In this document: in pieces, positions 1 through 8,651 of the stretch
How the letters are laid out: each line of letters begins with the position of its first letter
Position numbering within the stretch: the first letter of the stretch is position 1
Origin: Lentisphaera araneosa HTCC2155
GTDB lineage: Bacteria > Verrucomicrobiota > Lentisphaeria > Lentisphaerales > Lentisphaeraceae
DNA: 64,000 nt
Assembly: GCF_000170755.1 (NCBI RefSeq)
Contig: NZ_ABCK01000007.1
Location: 248,001-312,000, forward strand
Reading direction: 5' to 3'
Made by a program: the position numbers and the translations under genes
The notes under the pieces: model-generated
Seen by the model: the letters and a program-made list of their open reading frames with translations, nothing else
What the model was told of the DNA's origin: nothing
The model's database searches: none

Positions 1-1
1 A

Positions 2-2005
2 ATGACCTTAGCCATGCAGACCGCCGAAGCTCAAGGGGCTGTTAAAACATCGTTAGGAGCAGTGAAATTCAAAGCAATTTCCGTATCGGGCCAGAATCTC
101 AATTTAGTAAAATTCACTCTTGCGGGCGATGAGCAAATTAGCATTAAACATTTTGCCATTCCCGGCATCACCACTTCTAAGCTCAGAAATGGTATCAAAG
201 ATATCAGTGGTGCACCGACTCACACAATCAGTGATTATAGTAATCCCAAATGGGCGCAAGGAATTGCTAAAACAGTTGAGAAATATAAGCCTGGGGCAGA
301 AGTCCTCAATGATTCCAATGGAGTGCAGTCTCGCCTTGTTCCACTCAAAAAGGGCAAAGCTTATTCATTGACTTGGCAACTAAAGAAGCTTTCCGAAAAA
401 AAATACCTTTTAGCTTGGCGCACGGATTACACGCGTGAAAATTTAAAGGCTAAAGCTCAGAAAGTTTGGGCAGGAAAAAATGCCCAAGCCTTATCACAAT
501 CATTAGAGAAATCTTATGAAGATTACTTTGTGGATCACGCAAAGTGGTGGAAGAATTATTCTCAACGTTCCAATATTTCCCTGCCTGATAAGAAACTCGA
601 AGCTTATTACAAATGGCAGCTCTACAAAGTCGCCTCCGCAACGCGTCAAGGCAAGCTTCCCATCGACCTCATGGGGCCCTGGTTTCGAGCAACCAATTGG
701 CCGAAGATCTGGGCGAACCTCAATGTTCAGCTCACTTACCTTCCCATGGCCGTTGCTAACCAAGGGTCGATTGGCGACACACTCTTTCAATTCATCGATA
801 ATAATCCACAAATCTTTATTCAGCCTGCAGGTAAATACAAGAGTGATTCGGCAACTCATGCCCGTGCGATTAGTCCTTATGAGCCAGGGGGATTCAGTTG
901 GGAATACGGCAATTTTCTTTGGACCCTACATAATTATTGGCATTTCCTCAGAGTTTATCCCGACGATAAAAGAACTGTAGAGAAGTTTTATCCCATGCTC
1001 AAGCGCGGCATTAATTTTGTTCTTCATCACTGTCGCACAGATGAGCAAGGCTTTATTCATACGCCCAAAGATATCTCGCCAGAATATGAGATGAATCGAG
1101 TTTTTCCTAAAGAAGAAGACACAACGTATAACTTAGAATTCTTGCGTTGGGCACTGCGAACTGCTGTACATATTAATCACAAATTTCAGCTCAATGATGC
1201 CGATGGTGAACGTTACGAGAAAGTGGTAGAAAAACTTGTTCAGCCCCATCTCGATAAAGAAACGGGCATTATGATCGCTAATGGAGTGAAGCTGGAAAAA
1301 GCACACCGTCACTACTCACACCTTGTGGGGCTCTATCCTCTCAAGCAAATGCGTTTAGATGAGCCCAATAAATTTGCTTTAGCTAAAAAATCTGTTGATT
1401 ACTGGATCAATCTACCCATTCTGAATAATTGGAGTTATAAAGGTTATAGTCGCACAGGTGCAGCCTCGATGTATTCCATGCTTGGCGATGGTGATGAAGC
1501 CTATAAGCAAATGCAAATCTTGCTCGATACTTATGGCTCGGCTAACACCATGTATATCGAGTCTGGACCAGTGATTGAGACGCCGATTTCGGCCGCTGCA
1601 TCCATTCACGAAATGCTTTTTCAAGCTTGGTCACATGACTTCAACAAAGATCACATCAAGCTCTTCACGGGAATCCCCAAGGCTTGGAAAGATGTGAGTT
1701 TCAAAGACCTCAAAGCCGAAGGGGGCTACACCCTTAGCGCACTTCGCGAAAACGGAGCTGTGAAGAGCTTTCAGATAAAAGCCTCTACAGAGCGTTTTCT
1801 CATCGTCAACCCTGGACTAAGTCAAGCATTCTCTTTGCAGAGTTCTGTAAGAGGTGAAATCAAAAGCCTTCAAGAAAAAGGTCAGCACATCTTAAAACTC
1901 AAAAGCAAAGCCGGTGAGACTCTCACTTACGGCGACAGCTCTGAGCTAGGAAAATCAGTCCTCGGCAACAAAGGTGAAAGCTCTTATCACTTTGGCCTGA
2001 ATTAA
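2..2005 (+). CDS. GH95-type glycoside hydrolase (alpha-L-fucosidase family), 5' truncated by window edge
   Basis: The reading frame is open from the first bases of the window, so the 667 residues seen are probably the C-terminal part of a longer protein; GH95 enzymes are usually 750-900 residues, with an N-terminal beta-sandwich. The (alpha/alpha)6-barrel is recognisable: a W-A-N-L-N-V-Q-L segment near residues 237-245 corresponds to the GH95 N-x-N substrate-binding motif, D-I-S-P-E-Y-E near 357-363 sits where the catalytic Glu lies, and H-R-H-Y-S-H-L-x-x-L-Y-P (about 435-446) is the GH95 signature before the catalytic Asp region. A C-terminal beta domain follows. Known family members remove alpha-1,2-fucose or related L-galactose residues from glycans; the exact substrate here is inferred only. 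It heads a stretch of sulfatases, which suggests attack on a sulfated fucose-containing polysaccharide. The true start is not visible. Confidence 0.8.
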   Translation: MTLAMQTAEAQGAVKTSLGAVKFKAISVSGQNLNLVKFTLAGDEQISIKHFAIPGITTSKLRNGIKDISGAPTHTISDYSNPKWAQGIAKTVEKYKPGAEVLNDSNGVQSRLVPLKKGKAYSLTWQLKKLSEKKYLLAWRTDYTRENLKAKAQKVWAGKNAQALSQSLEKSYEDYFVDHAKWWKNYSQRSNISLPDKKLEAYYKWQLYKVASATRQGKLPIDLMGPWFRATNWPKIWANLNVQLTYLPMAVANQGSIGDTLFQFIDNNPQIFIQPAGKYKSDSATHARAISPYEPGGFSWEYGNFLWTLHNYWHFLRVYPDDKRTVEKFYPMLKRGINFVLHHCRTDEQGFIHTPKDISPEYEMNRVFPKEEDTTYNLEFLRWALRTAVHINHKFQLNDADGERYEKVVEKLVQPHLDKETGIMIANGVKLEKAHRHYSHLVGLYPLKQMRLDEPNKFALAKKSVDYWINLPILNNWSYKGYSRTGAASMYSMLGDGDEAYKQMQILLDTYGSANTMYIESGPVIETPISAAASIHEMLFQAWSHDFNKDHIKLFTGIPKAWKDVSFKDLKAEGGYTLSALRENGAVKSFQIKASTERFLIVNPGLSQAFSLQSSVRGEIKSLQEKGQHILKLKSKAGETLTYGDSSELGKSVLGNKGESSYHFGLN

Positions 2006-2025
2006 TACCTTAAGCATTAGTCATC

Positions 2026-2097
2026 AGTGGTCAGATCGTTCGCTACACTCCCTGCAGATAAAAGCTGGGAGCCCCGCATTCCATGCGGAACTTATAT
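2026..2097. repeat. Family B interspersed repeat, copy 1
   Basis: This copy follows the GH95 stop codon. It contains the shared string GATAAAAGCTGGGAGCCCC followed by a hairpin CCGCAT-TCC-ATGCGG (2074-2088). It closely matches the 82-bp tandem unit at 4.7-4.9 kb, starting from AGTGGTCAG and ending in GGAACTTATA. There is no coding potential of its own. Confidence 0.85.
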
Positions 2098-2169
2098 CGA
2101 AGTCATCAGTACCATGCATTTTCAGATCGTTAGCTCATTTCATTCGCTGCCGTCAGGGCAATTGGTTAA

Positions 2170-2970
2170 TTATTTTGTAGTGAAATTTGATTTTTTACGG
2201 AACTTGAAATCAATTTCTGCCCAGACAGGTTTATGATCTGAGAGGGGAGGCTGCAATTCAATAATTTCCGCTTTACTTGCTTTGGCACTTTTAGATTTGT
2301 AGAAAATATGGTCGATGACACCTTCCTTTAAACCAGATTTAGGATTATTCGGATTCCAAGTAAATGCTTTCTCAAGGTTCATGTTTAAATCTTTCCAGCA
2401 AGCATGGAAGCCAGCTTCCTGCAAGCGTGTGAGTGCCGGGCTCTCAATTTTGTCGTTAAAATCACCCAAGACAATAATGTTTTTCTTTTTTTCTTTACTG
2501 AGGTATTTTTCACGAAGCCTATCGATATGGCTTTTTAAATTTCGGGCTTGACATACATGAAGTGAATACAGCCTTATTTTGACGCCACGTATTTCTGTGT
2601 CGGCGTAGACGGCAGAAGCAGGATTCCATGCGTGTTCTCCTTGTAATGCTACTTCTTCAGTGTTTTTCAGTGGGGTGCGGCTCAGTATAGATTTATATTT
2701 ATCTTTATGATTGGCGGATGAGATTTTCCCCACATAAACATATTTCATGCCTAAAACTTTACCGACCCGAGCAGTCCAGTCCCCATTGGGGACTTCATTA
2801 AAGCCTATCATGTCCAAATTATAAGGCCTGAACATTGCGCCTATTTGCTCAGGGCTTCCCGAAAGTCCATATAATACATTGTAAGCGGCGACGCGTACTT
2901 GGGCATTAAGTGATTGTGAGATTAAAAAGCTTGTAGTTAGTATAAATAAAAATAGTGATAATTTTTTCAT
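2170..2970 (-). CDS. Secreted endonuclease/exonuclease/phosphatase-fold protein
   Basis: The protein has 266 residues with an N-terminal hydrophobic signal peptide (about residues 1-23, ending S-L-N-A). The EEP (DNase I-like) fold is shown by N-E-V-P-N-G-D-W (metal-binding Glu), V-L-G-D-F-N-D in the middle and the C-terminal S-D-H-K-P-V-W motif with the catalytic His. The family includes secreted nucleases, phosphodiesterases and sphingomyelinase-like enzymes, so the substrate cannot be assigned. The gene is transcribed opposite to its neighbours and its 3' end abuts repeat copy 1. Codon use is like the flanks. Confidence is high for the fold and low for the substrate. Confidence 0.8.
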   Translation of the reverse strand: MKKLSLFLFILTTSFLISQSLNAQVRVAAYNVLYGLSGSPEQIGAMFRPYNLDMIGFNEVPNGDWTARVGKVLGMKYVYVGKISSANHKDKYKSILSRTPLKNTEEVALQGEHAWNPASAVYADTEIRGVKIRLYSLHVCQARNLKSHIDRLREKYLSKEKKKNIIVLGDFNDKIESPALTRLQEAGFHACWKDLNMNLEKAFTWNPNNPKSGLKEGVIDHIFYKSKSAKASKAEIIELQPPLSDHKPVWAEIDFKFRKKSNFTTK

Positions 2971-3066
2971 TTGCGCACCTATGTTGATGATTTAATATTA
3001 GGTACGGACCTACAGAGTGTTTTTAAACACAAGAGACTTATGAACTTGCGGTTTTTTGTAAAGCAA

Positions 3067-3082
3067 GGAGTTTGGTAACTCC
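3067..3082. repeat. Isolated hairpin in the 2971-3287 gap
   Basis: GGAGTT-TGGT-AACTCC forms a 6-bp stem with a 4-base loop and is preceded by CAA. It resembles the CAAGGA...TGCC...TCCTTG hairpins of family A but with loop TGGT, so it may be a diverged member. No T-tract follows on either strand, so it is not an obvious terminator. Confidence 0.5.
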
Positions 3083-3104
3083 AACGAAGAGGGAGGAAAC
3101 ACAG

Positions 3105-3210
3105 TAATCAGTTGGTCTCGCTTTCAGATCTTTCGCAAGCTCACTGCAGATCGGCTTTCGGCCTGCAGATAAAAGCTGGGAGTCCCGCATTCTATGCGGA
3201 AATTGACTCA
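3105..3210. repeat. Family B interspersed repeat, copy 2 (diverged)
   Basis: This copy lies upstream of the first sulfatase. It carries CTGCAGATAAAAGCTGGGAG, then CCGCAT-TCT-ATGCGG (3185-3199): the hairpin stem is unchanged while the loop differs by one base from other copies. An extra CTGCAGATCGGCTTTCGG segment duplicates the CTGCAGAT start. It ends in GGAAATTGACTCA, related to the GGAATTTGACTCGA tail of the copies at 4.9 and 12.3 kb. Confidence 0.8.
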
Positions 3211-3287
3211 GTAGGCATTATTTTTAGCTTTGATGTCATAGAGTGTTTTTAGCCTGCGTATTACTGAGAAACAAGCGAAGGAACTCT

Positions 3288-4685
3288 ATGAAGCAATTTA
3301 TTTTATTATTACTGATGTCATGTTTTGCGATGAGCGCAGAAAAGACCAATATTATACTCATTTTTGCCGATGATATGCATTATGGCGCACTTGGGGTCAC
3401 CGGCTCGGTGTTGACTAAGGCTAAGACTCCGGCAATTGATTCAATATTTAATGAAGGGGTACATTTTCCCAATGGCTATGCGAGTCATGCCACGTGTGCG
3501 CCGAGTCGTGCGGGTTTATTGACGGGTAGGTATCAGGCACGTTTTGATTTGGAGACTTTGCCAGGGGGGACAGCGGATCGCAAAAAGACTGGTTATGGCG
3601 TAAAAACTTCCGAGATTATGATTCCCGCACTAATGAAAAAAGGGGGGTATCAAACCTGTGCTATTGGTAAATGGCACTTGGGCTCCAGTGAAGAATTTCA
3701 ACCCAATGCTCGTGGTTTTGATCATTGGTTTGGCTATCGCGGTTCCTGCGGTTTTTATCAATTTAAGAGCCAAGTGCAATCTGCAAAGAAAGGCCAAGAA
3801 CTTAAGCCCTTGCCAAGTGGCGAGGATCCTAATCTCGATGTGGTCCGCAATGGTGAGAGCGTGCGTCTGGAAGGTTACCTCACAGATCACTTCTCGGATG
3901 AGGCAGCGAATTGGATTAAAGAGAATAAAGAAAGGCCATTTTTTATGTACTTTGCCCCTTACAATGTTCATGCTCCGGATACCGTTCCCAACAAATATAT
4001 TCCCAAAGGCGGAACTGCCCACGATGGCGTGATTGCGGCCTTGGATGCCTCAGTACAAACTATTCTGGATGCGCTCAAAGAAGCGGGCATAGCTGATAAT
4101 ACCCTCGTCGTTTTCAGTAATGATAACGGTGGTAAAAAGGATTACAGTAAAACTTTCAAAGGCAATAAGGCGACTTTCTACGAGGGTGGCATTCGCGTGC
4201 CTTTTGCCATGCGTTGGCCCAAGGGGATTGAGGCGGGTTCAAAATACAATGGTGTGGTTTCAACTCTAGATTTATTGCCAACTTTTGCGGCCCTCGCAAA
4301 AGTCGATTTACCGAGTGACCGCGTCTACGATGGACAAAACCTTTTGCCCGTAATTAAGGACTCCGCAAAAGATCAGCGTCAAGCGCATTTTTGGCGCAAC
4401 GGAGCTTGGAGAACGGCGCGTGTGGGTGATTGGAAACTCGTTTGGCAAGTGGATCGCAAGAAGCAGAAAGCCTTGCTCAATAAGCTTGGTATTAAGCATG
4501 TGAAGGGGCGCGGTGTGACTTACGCCGAGCGTGCGGATGAACTCTTTTTAGAACCCGAACTCTATAACTTGGCGAATGATCCCAAAGAGGAAAGTAACTT
4601 AGCGCAATCGAACCCTGAAAAACTCCAGGAAATGGTGAAGATCTATAAGGATTGGGAAGCAAGCATCCCCAAGTGGAGAGAGTAG
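3288..4685 (+). CDS. Secreted sulfatase (S1 type), 465 aa
   Basis: The start is the ATG at 3288, which gives a signal peptide (M-K-Q-F-I-L-L-L-L...) and has AAGGAA about 7 bases upstream; the GTG at 3243 would add a 15-residue extension in front of the signal. The formylglycine motif C-A-P-S-R-A-G-L-L-T-G-R has its Cys at residue 70. The N-terminal metal site is F-A-D-D-M, and F-S-N-D-N-G-G near residue 280 supplies the C-side metal ligands. The mature enzyme would be periplasmic or secreted and hydrolyse sulfate esters on glycans after Cys-to-formylglycine conversion; no maturase is present in the window. It resembles the 10848 and 12469 sulfatases (x-P-S-R-A-G motif and exo-type length). 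The preferred sugar cannot be read from sequence. Confidence 0.92.
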   Translation: MKQFILLLLMSCFAMSAEKTNIILIFADDMHYGALGVTGSVLTKAKTPAIDSIFNEGVHFPNGYASHATCAPSRAGLLTGRYQARFDLETLPGGTADRKKTGYGVKTSEIMIPALMKKGGYQTCAIGKWHLGSSEEFQPNARGFDHWFGYRGSCGFYQFKSQVQSAKKGQELKPLPSGEDPNLDVVRNGESVRLEGYLTDHFSDEAANWIKENKERPFFMYFAPYNVHAPDTVPNKYIPKGGTAHDGVIAALDASVQTILDALKEAGIADNTLVVFSNDNGGKKDYSKTFKGNKATFYEGGIRVPFAMRWPKGIEAGSKYNGVVSTLDLLPTFAALAKVDLPSDRVYDGQNLLPVIKDSAKDQRQAHFWRNGAWRTARVGDWKLVWQVDRKKQKALLNKLGIKHVKGRGVTYAERADELFLEPELYNLANDPKEESNLAQSNPEKLQEMVKIYKDWEASIPKWRE

Positions 4686-4689
4686 AGAA

Positions 4690-4951
4690 GTGGTGAGTAC
4701 GCTCACTACAGATAAAAGCTGGGAGCCCCGCATTCCATGCGGAACTTATAAGGAAGTGGTCAGTTGTCAGGTCGTTCGCTACGCTCACTGCAGATAAAAG
4801 CTGGGAGCCCCGCATTCCATGCGGAACTTATAAGGAAGTGGTCAGTTGTCAGGTCGTTCGCTACGCTCACTGCAGATAAAAGCTGGGAGCCCCGCATTCC
4901 ATGCGGAATTTGACTCGATAGTTGATATTTAGAAGTCCTTTGAATGCCGAG
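4690..4951. repeat. Three tandem 82-bp family B repeat units plus tail
   Basis: GATAAAAGCTGGGAGCCCC begins at 4711, 4793 and 4875, an exact 82-bp period. Each unit carries CCGCAT-TCC-ATGCGG (4728-4742, 4810-4824, 4892-4906). The last unit continues into a tail (GGAATTTGACTCGA to GAATGCCGAG) that recurs almost unchanged after the sulfatase at 10848. The array fills the gap between two sulfatase genes (4686-5032). It has no CRISPR-like spacers: the sequence between hairpins is itself repeated. Confidence 0.92.
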
Positions 4952-5032
4952 TAGGAGCTCAGCGGTTCGAACAAATTTAAAAGCCGAGCACGAACTTGGT
5001 GGTGAAATATAATATTGAAAAGGAAATTGAAG

Positions 5033-6601
5033 ATGAAGTGGATAGTTAGTTTTTTGTTTGTGCTTATGAGTGTCTCGGCTCAGGAAAAAATGAACGTGGT
5101 TTTACTTACGGTAGATGATATGAATGCGGATTCACTGGGAGCTTTTGGATGCCCAGTGGAGGGGACGTCTCCTCAATTTGATGCTTTTGCGGCCGATGCG
5201 ATGCGTTTTAATTATGCTCATGTGCATGCGACGAGTTGTATCCCCTCACGCAATATTATCAGTAGTGGCAAATATCTCTATAATAGTGGACTCGAGGGTT
5301 TTTATCAGTTGCCCAAAGATCAGGTGACTTTTAGAACTTTACCGGAAGTTCTTCAGGCTAATGGTTATTTCACGATGATTCGCGGTAAGGCCCACCACTC
5401 CTACCCTTATGTGCCCTACAAACGAGCGTTTGATATCATTTTTGATGATGAACTGAAAGAGAAGAAACTCAATATTCGTCAGCCAAAAACTTTTTATGAT
5501 TACACGAAAAAGGGTGTGGAAGCAGCGAAGGAAGCCGATAAGCCTTTCTTTTATTCGATGGATATCCACGATCCGCACACGCCGTATTATGGTTTAATCA
5601 AGAAGAAGTTGACGCCTGGCTTGAATAAGGAAGATGAAAGCAATCCGCCGAGCCGAATTTTTAAAGCAGAGGAAATTGTGATTCCGGGATTTTTGCCCCA
5701 AACTGAGAAAGTTCGTTTAGAAATGGCGGCGTATTACTCAACGGTGAGACGCGCGGATGATTCCATTGGCAATGTGATCCAAGCTTTGAAAGATTCAGGT
5801 GTCTATGATGAGACGATTATTATTTTCCTTTCGGATCACGGCCTTCCCGAGCCCTTTGGGAAAACGACAAATTATTACAATGGTTCCCACACACCATTGA
5901 CTGTGCGCTGGCCCGGTCGAACAAAGGTAGGTTCAGTGGATAATGATCACATGATTGGTTCAGTTGATATTTACCCTTCTGTTTTAGAAATGTTGGGAAT
6001 TAAACAGGAAACGGGTCTCGACGGACGCTCTTTTGCATCCATCCTCAAAGGTGATAAACAAGATGATCGCGATTATGTGTTGACCATGTATGAAGAAAAT
6101 GTGGGCGGTAATCGTCAGCCCACACGTTCGATTATTACCAAAGATTTCGGCTATATTTATAACTTGTGGTCGGATGGGGAACGCAAATTTGCTTCAGCAA
6201 CAAAGGGGACCTTGGCCTATAAAGAGATGGATCGTTTGGCTAAAGAAGGAAATGCCCATTGGAAGGCGCGCTTAGATCTTTATAATCACCGTAAGCCTGA
6301 AGAGCTGTACAATTACCATCTCGATCCCCATGCACTAAAAGATTTGAGTGAGAGTCCTGAATATGCGGTCAAAATGCAGGAGCTACGCCAAGCCTTGGCT
6401 CAGGCGATGAAAGCGAGTGGGGATCCTCTCTATAGCTTATTCAAGGAGCGTGAGAATGAAGAGCTGATTCAAGCTCATTTAAAAAAGGTTGACGGCGAAT
6501 CTGACGTACGAAAACGCGATGCTGCTTATTCTCGAAGTGGAAGAGCCAAAGCTGACAAAAAGAAGAAACAGCCAAGTAAAACTAAGAAAAACAAAAAGTA
6601 A
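5033..6601 (+). CDS. Secreted sulfatase, 522 aa
   Basis: The ATG at 5033 is chosen because AAGGAA ends 8 bases before it and translation then opens with a signal peptide (M-K-W-I-V-S-F-L-F...S-A-Q); the upstream TTG at 5015 overlaps the ribosome-binding site. The formylglycine motif is C-I-P-S-R-N-I-I-S-S-G-K with Cys69; the usual T-G is S-G here. Metal-site residues are seen in T-V-D-D-M and L-S-D-H-G. The D-H-G-L ending and a long C-terminal part resemble the iduronate/choline-type sulfatase branch more than the neighbouring A-G-type enzymes; this is a by-eye judgement. The last 40 residues are Lys-rich (K-K-K-K-Q...K-K-N-K-K), a tail also seen on the sulfatases at 9355 and 12469, which might bind acidic glycans. 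Confidence 0.9.
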   Translation: MKWIVSFLFVLMSVSAQEKMNVVLLTVDDMNADSLGAFGCPVEGTSPQFDAFAADAMRFNYAHVHATSCIPSRNIISSGKYLYNSGLEGFYQLPKDQVTFRTLPEVLQANGYFTMIRGKAHHSYPYVPYKRAFDIIFDDELKEKKLNIRQPKTFYDYTKKGVEAAKEADKPFFYSMDIHDPHTPYYGLIKKKLTPGLNKEDESNPPSRIFKAEEIVIPGFLPQTEKVRLEMAAYYSTVRRADDSIGNVIQALKDSGVYDETIIIFLSDHGLPEPFGKTTNYYNGSHTPLTVRWPGRTKVGSVDNDHMIGSVDIYPSVLEMLGIKQETGLDGRSFASILKGDKQDDRDYVLTMYEENVGGNRQPTRSIITKDFGYIYNLWSDGERKFASATKGTLAYKEMDRLAKEGNAHWKARLDLYNHRKPEELYNYHLDPHALKDLSESPEYAVKMQELRQALAQAMKASGDPLYSLFKERENEELIQAHLKKVDGESDVRKRDAAYSRSGRAKADKKKKQPSKTKKNKK

Positions 6602-6677
6602 ATTTCCTCCCTACTGGCAAATGACTTTTAGACTGTATACAATTGACTAAGGTGTACTTACTCAACGATAAGGTTCT

Positions 6678-8588
6678 ATGACGAAAGATGCGCAGTCAGT
6701 TTTTGATGAGATGATCCCAGATTTAGTTTCTGGGATCAAGGATTTGGATGAAAGTATTCCCGATGTTTATCCCCTGTGTGACGAGATAGCCGAAGCTTCA
6801 GAACGCTATGAGAATGGCGAGGCTTTAGGCGAAGGGGGCATGAAGAATATACGTGATTCACTTGATAAACTCACAGGGCGTCATGTGGCGATGGCTAAGC
6901 TTAAGGGTAGTCATGATCCGGAAATCATGGAAAGCTTTTTTAAGGAAGCCCGTTTAACGGCGCGTTTGGAGCACCCCAATATCGTGCCACTTTATGATAT
7001 GGGCTACGATGAAAAGGGCGAGCCTTTTTTTGTGATGAAAAAGTTGGGGGGCAGAAACCTCAGCGACTTGATTGCGGAGTTCGCAAAAGAAAAAGATTAT
7101 AAATCACTGATGCCCCGGATCATCGATATTATGATGAAAGTTTGTGATGCCATGTCCTACGCGCATTCCCGTGGGGTGATTCATTTGGATTTAAAACCCG
7201 ATAATATTCGTATTGGCGATTTTGGTGAAGTCCTCATCTGTGACTGGGGGCTTGCTAAGACTCTTGGTGATGCCGATTACGACTTAGAGGATGACCTCTT
7301 GCCAGAAAATTTTAATACAGCGACACTAAGTGGAGTTGTGAAGGGCTCGCCAGGGTATATGGCGCCTGAGCAGGTTGATAAGAAAAAAGGTGATAAGGAT
7401 CAGCGAACTGATGTCTATGCATTAGGGGCGATCCTCTACGAAATGCTTTGCTTTGAAGTGCCCAATAAAGGCGAGACGATTCGTGAAAGCCTGCTCATGA
7501 CTGTGAATGGAGAACATAAGAAGCCCTCACAAGTACTCGCTTCAGTGCCCGTAAGTTTAGAAGCCATTAGTTTAAAGGCTCTCGCGCTCAAAGCGGACGA
7601 TCGTTATCACACGGTACAAGAACTCCGCAATGATTTATTTAAGTGGCTGGGGGGATTTGCAACCAGTGCCGAAGAAATTGGTTTTTTCGGTAACCTGAAA
7701 CTCTTTGTCTTGCGCCATAAATTAGCCAGTATATTTACGCTAATTCTATTGATCTTAGCTTTGGTCTTTACTCAGCGTTTGAGTGTAGAAAAGCAGTTGG
7801 CAGTCGAGGCCTTAGAACTTTATACGCAAGAGCAGAAGCAAAAAGAGCTTTTTGGTAAAGAAGCGGCGCCGCGTTTAGTTGGACTGGCATCGGGAGCCCT
7901 TAAAAAAAATGATTTTGAAACGGCCAAAGAAATGATTTTACTAGCTGTGGAGGCCGATCCAAATTTTGATCATGCTTGGGATACAAAGGCACGTATAGAT
8001 TTTATTCATGCGGACTTGGCAGAAGCAAAGAAATCGCTAGAGAAGTCGGATAAAGAGCCACAGCACCAAGCCGTAAGAGATTTAGAAACGTTTTTAGCTC
8101 AACGCGATTCAAAATCGCCAGATGTGCTTACTTTGGATGATTTTGAAGTTCTTGCTAAAAGAACTCGCTCCAGGTACGATGTGGTGAGTGCGATCAGCGC
8201 CAATATGGACCAGTTTAATTTAGAGGAAAAGATTAAATTAGTAGGCCTGCTACTCTACATAAAAAATGGCGCTAAAGAGTTCAAGTTGGCTTATGAATTG
8301 AAAGGAGAAGAACTCCACGTCGATCTTTCTGGAAATCAAGGTCTGCGCAATATTGATGCCCTGCAGTACTTGCCTGTGACGCATTTGAATTTGAGCCGCA
8401 ATCGTGAATTGAAAACTCATGAATTATATAAGAATCATTTATTAGAAGTCGATTTTTCGAGGACAAACTTTAGTGACTGGAAAGCGCTTTTTAGAATTTC
8501 TGAGCTACGGAAAATCACTATAAGTAAAGGCATGCAAGCCAATCTTCCCGAAGTTCCCAAAAGGATTAAATTGGAAATAATTAAGTAG
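6678..8588 (+). CDS. Membrane Ser/Thr protein kinase with TPR-like and LRR-like C-terminus, 636 aa
   Basis: A short N-terminal region precedes a Hanks-type kinase domain (about 45-335). The Gly-rich loop reads G-E-G-G-M-K, the ATP-binding Lys lies in V-A-M-A-K, the catalytic loop is H-L-D-L-K-P-D-N (about 169-176) with Leu instead of Arg in HRD, and the metal motif is D-W-G (about 189) instead of DFG. S-P-G-Y-M-A-P-E-Q follows. One membrane helix lies near 350-366. The outer part has a TPR-like helix pair (about 395-460) and a C-terminal segment with leucine-rich-repeat-like strands (I-D-A-L-Q-Y-L-P-V-T-H-L-N-L-S). The kinase at 52.2-54.3 kb is a clear paralogue with the same order. It sits between sulfatases, suggesting a role in glycan-related signalling; this is inference. 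Confidence 0.9.
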   Translation: MTKDAQSVFDEMIPDLVSGIKDLDESIPDVYPLCDEIAEASERYENGEALGEGGMKNIRDSLDKLTGRHVAMAKLKGSHDPEIMESFFKEARLTARLEHPNIVPLYDMGYDEKGEPFFVMKKLGGRNLSDLIAEFAKEKDYKSLMPRIIDIMMKVCDAMSYAHSRGVIHLDLKPDNIRIGDFGEVLICDWGLAKTLGDADYDLEDDLLPENFNTATLSGVVKGSPGYMAPEQVDKKKGDKDQRTDVYALGAILYEMLCFEVPNKGETIRESLLMTVNGEHKKPSQVLASVPVSLEAISLKALALKADDRYHTVQELRNDLFKWLGGFATSAEEIGFFGNLKLFVLRHKLASIFTLILLILALVFTQRLSVEKQLAVEALELYTQEQKQKELFGKEAAPRLVGLASGALKKNDFETAKEMILLAVEADPNFDHAWDTKARIDFIHADLAEAKKSLEKSDKEPQHQAVRDLETFLAQRDSKSPDVLTLDDFEVLAKRTRSRYDVVSAISANMDQFNLEEKIKLVGLLLYIKNGAKEFKLAYELKGEELHVDLSGNQGLRNIDALQYLPVTHLNLSRNRELKTHELYKNHLLEVDFSRTNFSDWKALFRISELRKITISKGMQANLPEVPKRIKLEIIK

Positions 8589-8651
8589 TTGCTGTCATCC
8601 TCTTTATTTAGCTCTCGTATGACTTAGTAAATCAAATGAAAGAGATGAGAA

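Noticed and set aside
4492-4815. Minus-strand 107-aa frame
   Set aside because: It is antisense to the sulfatase end and the 82-bp repeats; composition follows the repeat and no start signal is present.
4690-4951. CRISPR array
   Set aside because: Only three units, an 82-bp period and no unique spacers; the same elements occur singly elsewhere, so it is an interspersed repeat.
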